A stretch of DNA of 44,198 nt from positions 1 to 44,198 of the forward strand of contig CAMHSB010000017.1 of the NCBI GenBank assembly GCA_946187695.1. Reading direction: 5' to 3'. The position numbers and the translations under genes are program-made. Positions within the stretch are counted from its first letter, which is position 1, and every line of letters begins with the position of its first letter. The notes below the pieces were generated by a model. It was not told where the DNA came from and ran no database searches. It saw nothing but the letters and a program-made list of their open reading frames with translations. This DNA comes from an uncultured Bacteroidales bacterium (GTDB lineage Bacteria > Bacteroidota > Bacteroidia > Bacteroidales > Paludibacteraceae). This document shows positions 38,501 to 44,198 of this stretch, in pieces.

Positions 38501-39235
38501 ATGATCTCAATTATCACGATAACCTATAATGCCGAACGCTGGTTGGAGCGGACGATGAAGAGCGTGCTGGCGCAGACCTGCACGGAGTACGAGTATATCA
38601 TCGTAGATGGCGCATCGAAAGACGGTACGGTGGAGATCATCCAGCGCCTGGAGCCGCAGTTCAATGGAAGGCTTTCCTGGAAATCCGAACCCGACAAGGG
38701 GCTCTATGACGCGATGAACAAAGGTATCGCGCGCGCAAAAGGGGACTTCTTGTGGTTTATCAATGCCGGCGATGAGATTTTCGCACCGGACAGCTTAGCG
38801 CATATGGTGGCTGCGGCTACAGCGGACACCGACATCATCTACGGCAAAGCCTGTATCGTCAATGCCGAAGGAATCAAAGTGAGTGAGCATCATAAAGTGA
38901 CGCCGCCCGATCTGCAGCGCAAGCATCTCCTGAACGGTTTGGTGGTGAGTCATCAGGCAATCTTGGTGCGCCGTTCGATAGCTGGTCTGTATGATACGAA
39001 CTACCGTATCTCTGCGGACTTCGACTGGTGCATCCGTGCAGTCACAGCATCGCGCAAGAACACCTATCTCGATGAGTATGTTTGTAAGTTCCTCACGGCA
39101 GGCGTGAGTCAGAAACAAAGAAAACGCTCTTGGATAGAACGTTTTCATATCATGCGCAAGCATTTCGGATTAGTTACAACCCTTTGGGCGCATTTCTTGA
39201 TCGCCCTCAAGTATCCTTTCTCGATCCAGTACTGA
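38501..39235 (+). CDS. GT2-family glycosyltransferase
   Basis: A 244-residue soluble GT-A enzyme. I start at ATG 38501 (MISIITITYNAERWLERTM); a longer frame upstream lies within the GT4 gene. Motifs: VDGASKDGTVEII, SEPDKGLYDAMNKGIARAKGDFLWFINAGDE with the metal-binding acidic pair, VVSHQAILVRR, and DFDWCIRA. This is the WcaA-like branch found in O-antigen and capsule loci. Its stop TGA abuts the stop of the convergent MerR gene (TGATCA). Confidence 0.92.
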   Translation: MISIITITYNAERWLERTMKSVLAQTCTEYEYIIVDGASKDGTVEIIQRLEPQFNGRLSWKSEPDKGLYDAMNKGIARAKGDFLWFINAGDEIFAPDSLAHMVAAATADTDIIYGKACIVNAEGIKVSEHHKVTPPDLQRKHLLNGLVVSHQAILVRRSIAGLYDTNYRISADFDWCIRAVTASRKNTYLDEYVCKFLTAGVSQKQRKRSWIERFHIMRKHFGLVTTLWAHFLIALKYPFSIQY

Positions 39236-39562
39236 TCACCGGATCATCTTGCGAATCGCGCACAACTCCTCGCGTACACGCAGCAAAATCTCCAGCGCGG
39301 CCTGCCGTTCGTCGGAGTGTTTGTCGTTAGCGATCAACTCCTTTCGAATCGCCTCAATACGTGTGATCTTGAGTTCGTCCCGAATGTACTTGATGCGCTT
39401 GATCAATTCCTGCTCCTCACGGGTGTAGTACCGGTTTCCATGACCGTCCTTACGAGGACTGAGCTGCTCAAACTGCTTCTCCCAATAGCGCAAGGTCGGG
39501 GCAGGAACACCTGTCTCTGCTATCGTCTCGCGGAGCGAGTAATATATCTTCTCCTCTGCCAT
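39236..39562 (-). CDS. MerR-family transcriptional regulator
   Basis: A 108-residue winged-helix protein: KIYYSLRETIAETGVPAPTLRYWEKQFEQLSPRKDGHGNRYYTREEQELIKRIKYI is the DNA-binding helix-turn-helix plus wing (residues 5-65), followed by a dimerisation coiled coil. It has no ligand domain or metal-binding cysteines (one Cys near the end only). The wording WEKQF...R...GNRYY is the short MerR form common in Bacteroidota next to cell-envelope genes. It overlaps mltD by 1 bp (TAATG), so it is the last gene of the parAB operon. Target genes are unknown. Confidence 0.9.
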   Translation of the reverse strand: MAEEKIYYSLRETIAETGVPAPTLRYWEKQFEQLSPRKDGHGNRYYTREEQELIKRIKYIRDELKITRIEAIRKELIANDKHSDERQAALEILLRVREELCAIRKMIR

Positions 39563-40920
39563 TAGTTACGGACTTTCAGCTTTTTGCCTTCGCGAATATT
39601 ATCGCTCTTCAGCCCGTTCCATTGTTTGAGTTGCTTGACTGAACAATGGAATTTCTTGGCAATGCCTCCTAAGGTGTCACCCCGTTTGATCGTGTAGTAC
39701 GTCACGCCGTTGACGCGGTACGCACCGCTGATGGACGTCATCTTCGCCATGTCGATCTCCGCGCGGCGGTTGTTGATCAGACTGTCGGCTTTATAAGCGA
39801 TGATCGAGTCCTGCATCTCGATGAACGGTCCTACTTTATCGGCCGGCAAACAGAGCGCATAACTCTTACCTCCGGGTAGGATATCCCGTGAATACTGTGG
39901 GTTGAGCCTCCGTAACTCATCCATCTCGATGCCTAAGTTCTGACTCACCTGATGCAGGTGCATCCGTTGGGTCGTACGAATGGTGTCGGTGAGAAGTGTT
40001 TTCTCAATCGGCGCTTTGCAGATACCGTGCTCCTGACCGTAGTTCATCGCGTAGTTGGCGGCAATGAAGATCGGTACGTAGTTACGGGTCTCCAAAGGTA
40101 GGTACGGATAGATCGACCAGAAATCCCGTTTTCCGCCGGCTCTTCGGATCGCCTTATTGACATTGCCCGAGCCGCAGTTATAGGCGGCAATGACCAAGTT
40201 CCAGTCGTGGTAAATAGTGTACATCCCGCTTAAGAACCGACATGCGGCTTCGGTCGAACGTATTGGATCCATTCGCTCGTCCACCAGCGAGTTCACCTCC
40301 AACCCAAACAACTTACCCGTCGCCGGCATGAACTGCCACAGACCTGCGGCACCCGCATGCGAACGGGCCAAAGGATTCAGCGCCGACTCGATGATCGGCA
40401 AGTACTTCAACTCGTACGGCAGGTCATAGCGACCTAACACCTCTTCGAATAGCGGGAAGTAATACTCACTCATGCGCATCATACGCGCCACCTGTTTCGG
40501 ATTGCGTCGCACGTAACGTAAGATGAACGCGCGCACGCGCTCGTTATAAGGCAACTCAATCACGCAAGGCAGCGCCTGCAGACGTGCTTTATACACCGAG
40601 TCGGGTAGGATAGTGGTGTCATGCACGGCTACGCAGTCGGTCGTGTCCAACCAGCGCAGACTCCAGTCCAGCGTTCGCATCTCGATATCCGTCAGGTCGC
40701 TGTCGTTCCACAACGCATAGAACGGTATCACCGGCACGATCGTATCGACTGTGATTACACTGTCTGCCACCTGCAGCGGAACCAGCTCCAAGGACTCTAC
40801 GGACGTGCTGTCCGTCAAGAGACTGTCCGCTACTTGCAGGGGTTCTGCTTCCTCCACCATTTGTGCGCGCATACTAAAGGCCGCGCACAGCAAACACATT
40901 ATAAGAAAAATCTTTTTCAA
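39562..40920 (-). CDS. mltD: Membrane-bound lytic murein transglycosylase with LysM (MltD-like)
   Basis: Cleaves peptidoglycan between MurNAc and GlcNAc, leaving 1,6-anhydro ends. The 452-residue exported protein (signal peptide ends SMRAQ) has an acidic linker to about residue 110, then the SLT/GH23 domain: the catalytic Glu in LPIIESALNP, HAGAAGLWQFMPATG, NLVIAAYNCGSGNV and LPLETRNYVPIFIAA. A LysM domain closes it (YTIKRGDTLGGIAKKFHCSVKQLKQWNGL...IREGKKLKV). Pairing with parAB and DUF5683 is a common Bacteroidota arrangement. Confidence 0.94.
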   Translation of the reverse strand: MKKIFLIMCLLCAAFSMRAQMVEEAEPLQVADSLLTDSTSVESLELVPLQVADSVITVDTIVPVIPFYALWNDSDLTDIEMRTLDWSLRWLDTTDCVAVHDTTILPDSVYKARLQALPCVIELPYNERVRAFILRYVRRNPKQVARMMRMSEYYFPLFEEVLGRYDLPYELKYLPIIESALNPLARSHAGAAGLWQFMPATGKLFGLEVNSLVDERMDPIRSTEAACRFLSGMYTIYHDWNLVIAAYNCGSGNVNKAIRRAGGKRDFWSIYPYLPLETRNYVPIFIAANYAMNYGQEHGICKAPIEKTLLTDTIRTTQRMHLHQVSQNLGIEMDELRRLNPQYSRDILPGGKSYALCLPADKVGPFIEMQDSIIAYKADSLINNRRAEIDMAKMTSISGAYRVNGVTYYTIKRGDTLGGIAKKFHCSVKQLKQWNGLKSDNIREGKKLKVRN

Positions 40921-41513
40921 AATTGTATAGCTAATTTAATTTCAGCACTCCGTTGGCGCTGGATGTCATAATAAATCTGCGGTTCAACATTGAGCGTCAG
41001 ATCGGGGGATATATCGTAGTCAAACAGCTGCGCATCCACATACGCATCGATCATACTCAGCGCATACACGATCACCGTTGCCAAGATCGAGTAGTCCCGG
41101 TACCGCCGGTAGATGCTCTGCTGGTTCTGGAGCGTACTCAACCACTTGCTCGATCCGCCCACGCGGGTCAGATCATAACCATCCGGAATCACTGCAATAT
41201 AGCTCTTACTCGGATCTTCGCTCACCGTACCCGCCTGGATGTCGTTATACAGGTCAATATAAGCCCTCTTGTAACTCGTATAGCGGTTGTTGTTCCATTG
41301 GATGGCATAGCCGCATCCCATGAACCCGCCGTAAACGATCGGCAGCTTCCAGTAGGATTTGTTGTAGATCTGTCCCGCTCCGGGCACAATCGCCCCGAGC
41401 CACACCGCTTTCAGCGGATCGGGCTTGTGAAAGAACACACTGTCTTGCGCTTCCTCTGCCACCATCGGCAAGGTCAGCAACGCCATCAATATGATACTAA
41501 TCCACCGTTTCAA
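40917..41513 (-). CDS. DUF5683 membrane-associated protein
   Basis: A 198-residue exported protein (signal peptide MKRWISIILMALLTLPMVAEE). Recognisable DUF5683 landmarks are DPLKAVWLGAIVPGAGQIYNKSYWKLPIVYGG and the later YRRYRDYSILATVIVYALSMIDAYVDAQLFDYDIS. Two hydrophobic segments suggest it sits in a membrane. The family is almost limited to Bacteroidota and commonly sits between parB and mltD, as here; function unknown. It overlaps both neighbours by 4 bp. Confidence 0.9.
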   Translation of the reverse strand: MKRWISIILMALLTLPMVAEEAQDSVFFHKPDPLKAVWLGAIVPGAGQIYNKSYWKLPIVYGGFMGCGYAIQWNNNRYTSYKRAYIDLYNDIQAGTVSEDPSKSYIAVIPDGYDLTRVGGSSKWLSTLQNQQSIYRRYRDYSILATVIVYALSMIDAYVDAQLFDYDISPDLTLNVEPQIYYDIQRQRSAEIKLAIQF

Positions 41514-42340
41514 CGCAGACGCTCAATAATACGTTCTAATTCGTCTTCGTTCCCGAAAGCAATCGCCACCTTACCGTTCCGGATCTGGATCTTGAGGCCG
41601 TTCTTGTCGCTCAATTCTTTCTCCAACGCGGCATAAGGATTCTCGCCTTTCGCCTTCGGTCTCTTGCTCTCTTCCTTATCTTCCTGTGCCAGCTCTTCCA
41701 CTTTCCGTACGGAGAGTCCCTCTTTGAGGATACGCTGGTAGAGCGCCAACTGCCGCTCTGCAGAAGGCGTAGCCAAGATAGCACGGGCATGACCCATGTC
41801 GATCTTCTTCTCTTTGATACCTACCTGGATTTCTGCCGGCAATTTGAGCAGACGCAGGTAGTTCGCTACGGTGGCGCGTTTCTTGCCCACACGTTCGGAC
41901 ATCCGCTCTTGCGTCAGGTCGTATTCATCCATCAGACGCTGGTAAGCCAACGCGATCTCAATCGCGTCCAGGTCCTCACGTTGAATATTCTCTATCAGGG
42001 CCCATTCCATCACCTGCTCATCCTTTGCCGTGCGGATATAGGCAGGGATACGCTCCAGACCGGCCATCTTGCTGGCGCGGAAACGACGCTCACCGGCGAT
42101 GATCATATAACTGCCGTCTCCGTTGTCGCGCAGCGTGATCGGCGAGATAACTCCGTGCTCGCGGATCGAGTCCGCCAACTCCTGCAGCGCCTCTTCATCG
42201 AACGAACGACGCGGCTGATCCGGATTGGCAACAATAGCGCGCAACTCGATCTCCGAGATCGAACTGCCGCCGTTGGTATCTACATGCGAGGTGTCAATCA
42301 ATGCATCGAGACCTCGTCCAAGTCCTGTCATCTTTTTCAT
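41510..42340 (-). CDS. parB: Chromosome-partitioning protein ParB
   Basis: ParB is a CTPase clamp that loads at parS sites and, with ParA, separates replicated origins. The 276 residues contain the N-terminal CTPase box (ELRAIVANPDQPRRSFDEEALQELADSIREHGVISPITL, then GERRFRASKMAGLERIPAYI), the helix-turn-helix (LTQERMSERVGKKRATVANYLRLLKLPAEIQ), and a C-terminal dimer region ending IRNGKVAIAFGNEDELERIIERL. Overlaps parA by 4 bp. Confidence 0.96.
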   Translation of the reverse strand: MKKMTGLGRGLDALIDTSHVDTNGGSSISEIELRAIVANPDQPRRSFDEEALQELADSIREHGVISPITLRDNGDGSYMIIAGERRFRASKMAGLERIPAYIRTAKDEQVMEWALIENIQREDLDAIEIALAYQRLMDEYDLTQERMSERVGKKRATVANYLRLLKLPAEIQVGIKEKKIDMGHARAILATPSAERQLALYQRILKEGLSVRKVEELAQEDKEESKRPKAKGENPYAALEKELSDKNGLKIQIRNGKVAIAFGNEDELERIIERLR

Positions 42341-43101
42341 TTTTGTCGTGCAATAAGTTCTTTGGCTAACGCCATGTAGTTCTTCGCTCCCTTCGAACTG
42401 TAATCATACTCGAGCACCGACACTCCATGCGAAGGTGCTTCGCTCAGACGGACGTTACGCATGATGATCGTATCGAACACCAAGTCCCCGAAATGGCGTT
42501 TTACCTCTTCGTACACCTGATTACTCAACCTCAGACGGTTGTCGAACATCGTCAGCAGGAAGCCCTCGATCTTCAGTTGCGGGTTGAGTTTGGATTTGAT
42601 GATCTTGATCGTGTTAAGCAATTTCGCGATACCCTCCAGCGCAAAGAACTCGCTCTGCACGGGGATAATCACCGTATCGCTTGCCGTCAAGGCGTTGATC
42701 GTAATAAGTCCCAAGGACGGACTGCAGTCGATCAAAATATAATCGTACTCGTCCCGAACCTGATTCAGGATATTCTTGAGCAACAACTCGCGCTGCTCCA
42801 TGTTCAACATCTCAATCTCTGCTCCCACCAGGTCGATGTGACTCGGGATCATGTACAAGCCCTTCATGCTCGTCGCTACGATCGCTGCGTGCGGATCCAC
42901 GCCGTTGATCAGGCACTCGTAGATCGTGTTGTCCAACGCACGAATCTCGACGCCCAAACCCGATGAGGTGTTCGCTTGCGGGTCCGCATCGACTAGCAGC
43001 ACTTTCTTACCTAACTTCGCCAAGGCGGCAGCTAAGTTAATCGAAGTGGTCGTCTTGCCGACTCCTCCTTTTTGGTTTGCTAATGAAATAATTTTACTCA
43101 T
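42337..43101 (-). CDS. parA: Chromosome-partitioning ATPase ParA
   Basis: A Walker-type ATPase that forms the gradient that moves ParB-bound origins. I start at ATG 43101 (MSKIISLANQKGGVGKTTTSINLA); an in-frame extension upstream would overlap the GT9 gene heavily. The deviant Walker A (KGGVGKTT), LLVDADPQANTSSGLG, DYILIDCSPSLGLITINAL and VPVQSEFFALEGI are all present in 254 residues. Overlaps the GT9 gene by 4 bp. Confidence 0.97.
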   Translation of the reverse strand: MSKIISLANQKGGVGKTTTSINLAAALAKLGKKVLLVDADPQANTSSGLGVEIRALDNTIYECLINGVDPHAAIVATSMKGLYMIPSHIDLVGAEIEMLNMEQRELLLKNILNQVRDEYDYILIDCSPSLGLITINALTASDTVIIPVQSEFFALEGIAKLLNTIKIIKSKLNPQLKIEGFLLTMFDNRLRLSNQVYEEVKRHFGDLVFDTIIMRNVRLSEAPSHGVSVLEYDYSSKGAKNYMALAKELIARQK

Positions 43102-44087
43102 ATCTGTTTTATAATCGTTTCTGCCTCTATCTCTCGGCAGGCATAATTGCCGTACCGACAATGGTTAATTCCGTGACACGTACAAGGCCGGCAGCGTAGG
43201 TCGTTCCGCTGTATGATATCGTTCGGATCTTGCTTCCAACCCATGAATCCGATCATCGGGTGGGTGGCGCACCAAACGCTTATCGCCCTTACTCCTACCA
43301 AACTGGCCAGATGTTGGTTGGCACTGTCCATGCAGATCATCACATCCAGCATCCGCATCAGTTCCAGCTCCTCTTTGAGCTTCAGTTGCCCCGCCACACT
43401 GATCGTTCTGGGAAACACCGTGGACCACTGACGGAGCATCTCGCACTCAATCTGACCCGCTCCGAAGAGGAAGACCTGCGTGTGCTTGTCTTTGGTCAAC
43501 TGCTCGATGATGTCTTTTGTCACGCGGTATGGGATCATGTTTGACCGGCATTTGGCAAACGGTGCCAGACCGATCCATCGTCCTTCTTTCGTCCCGTAAC
43601 GCTCGGTAATCTTCTTCGCTGCCGCACTGTTCTTCGGTAAGGCCACAAAAGCGTCGTCGCTCTCTAACCCTGCCCGTCTGAACGCATCGGCATAACGGGA
43701 AAACTCCGAGGGTAGTTGCTTTTTGCAGATGCCTAACTTGGTGATCAGATGTTTGTGAAACCGACCGTAATGCACCCTTCGCACTTTCTTGCCGCTCCAA
43801 GCCATCAGCAGGTCAAACAGCCGTGTCCGAGGTAGGTCCTGTAGGTCAATCACTACATCCACTTCGTCCCGCAATGATTTCCATAAATCCCATACGCCTT
43901 GCCAGTCGATGTGGTTGTCCACCTCGCGAAACCTCACGTTGGGCAGCATGGCGAACATAGACGCCAAGTCTTTCTTGCTGGCCACAATAAACCGATCATT
44001 CGGATGACGACGACTCACCGAAGCAATCACCGGTACGGTCATTGCCACGTTGCCTAAGGTCGCCAAACGAAGGATCAGATACGTCAT
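43098..44087 (-). CDS. GT9 heptosyltransferase-like glycosyltransferase
   Basis: A 329-residue ADP-heptose/LPS heptosyltransferase family protein (GT-B): N-terminal LILRLATLGNVAMTVPVIASV, VDVVIDLQDLPRTRLF, and the C-terminal donor half WIGLAPFAKCRSNMIP, VFLFGAGQIE, and MDSANQHLASLVGVRAISVWCATHPMIGFMGW. Four Cys and two His near the end (CRPCTCHGINHCRYGNYACREI) match the Cys-rich tail of many Bacteroidota family members. It probably adds a heptose or similar sugar to the lipopolysaccharide core. It lies upstream of parA and overlaps it by 4 bp. Confidence 0.9.
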   Translation of the reverse strand: MTYLILRLATLGNVAMTVPVIASVSRRHPNDRFIVASKKDLASMFAMLPNVRFREVDNHIDWQGVWDLWKSLRDEVDVVIDLQDLPRTRLFDLLMAWSGKKVRRVHYGRFHKHLITKLGICKKQLPSEFSRYADAFRRAGLESDDAFVALPKNSAAAKKITERYGTKEGRWIGLAPFAKCRSNMIPYRVTKDIIEQLTKDKHTQVFLFGAGQIECEMLRQWSTVFPRTISVAGQLKLKEELELMRMLDVMICMDSANQHLASLVGVRAISVWCATHPMIGFMGWKQDPNDIIQRNDLRCRPCTCHGINHCRYGNYACREIEAETIIKQI

Positions 44088-44093
44088 TTACCT

Positions 44094-44198
44094 TTACTTA
44101 AGATCTGTGATTTTACTAAAATCCTGGTCTCCGTAATCGAGGTTCTCGCCACCCATACCCCAGATGAAGGTGTAGTTATGCGTAGCGGCAGCCGAGTG
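44094..44198 (-). CDS. C-terminal end of an unrecognised protein, cut by the window edge
   Basis: A minus-strand reading frame open from the window edge encodes 34 residues ending [19 protein letters not shown]..., then ITDLK and a TAA stop at 44094-44096. The stop is 7 bp before the GT9 start, the spacing usual for this operon. I do not recognise the family from this fragment. Confidence 0.6.
   Translation of the reverse strand, partial: HSAAATHNYTFIWGMGGENLDYGDQDFSKITDLK

Noticed and set aside
41510..43101. parS site near parAB
   Set aside because: I looked for the TGTTTCACGTGAAACA palindrome or close forms near the genes and saw none. TGTTTCAT at 1 and 16490 are half-matches without a second half.
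1..44198. tRNA, rRNA, insertion sequences, phage or toxin-antitoxin genes
   Set aside because: No cloverleaf-like sequence with CCA-adjacent arms, no rRNA motif, no transposase or integrase product and no terminal inverted repeats were recognised.

Overview
The window looks like a chromosomal segment of a Bacteroidales bacterium (phylum Bacteroidota). The evidence is a type IX secretion PorU/PorV pair, the lipoprotein families typical of the phylum, a LysM lytic transglycosylase next to parAB, and seven promoters of the Bacteroidota form TTG-N20-TAnnTTTG with almost no Shine-Dalgarno signals. I cannot name the genus; a Paludibacteraceae- or Porphyromonadaceae-like lineage is a guess. Coding density is very high. 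Most neighbouring genes overlap by 1 to about 110 bp, and no stretch over 300 bp lacks a gene. Several conserved proteins (RimM, the dut-linked TPR protein, the FAH-fold protein, the U32 peptidase) are shorter than usual or split, which hints at genome compaction.

Layout. 1-2979 (-): a two-gene envelope operon, an outer-membrane barrel with a long charged helical repeat plus a lipoprotein of three repeats, ending in a hairpin terminator. 3094-11472 (-): a twelve-gene overlapping operon running lipid kinase, dut, TPR, DUF4292 lipoprotein, EnvC-like factor, FKBP lipoprotein, CxxC Rieske-like lipoprotein, RimM-like, TrmH-like, U32 peptidase (split), pectinesterase. 11645-13955 (+): DUF349 protein, ftsE, sufE. 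13926-20356 (-): FAH-like protein, porU, porV, ispF, a small secreted protein, aroK. 20470-25291 (-): lptD, slyD-like, der. 25424-29582 (+): a HAD hydrolase from its own promoter, then thiL, a GT2, kdsD and kdsC.

29596-34888 (+) is the most unusual part. It is a visibly AT-rich block that begins just after kdsC with four 11-bp tandem repeats. It encodes a nucleotidyltransferase/PLP-enzyme fusion, an opine-dehydrogenase-family protein, a TagB/TagF-like CDP-alcohol phosphotransferase and an acyltransferase-3. I infer a small pathway that makes a CDP-activated amino-alcohol phosphate, possibly alkylated by the opine dehydrogenase, and places it on a surface glycan. It is followed at 34885-39235 by a YfhO-family membrane protein and two glycosyltransferases, so the whole 27-39 kb region reads as surface-glycan assembly attached to Kdo synthesis.

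39236-44087 (-): GT9 (heptosyltransferase-like), parA, parB, DUF5683, mltD and a MerR regulator. 44094-44198 holds the last 34 codons of another minus-strand gene cut by the window end. I see no tRNA, rRNA, CRISPR array, insertion sequence or prophage gene.
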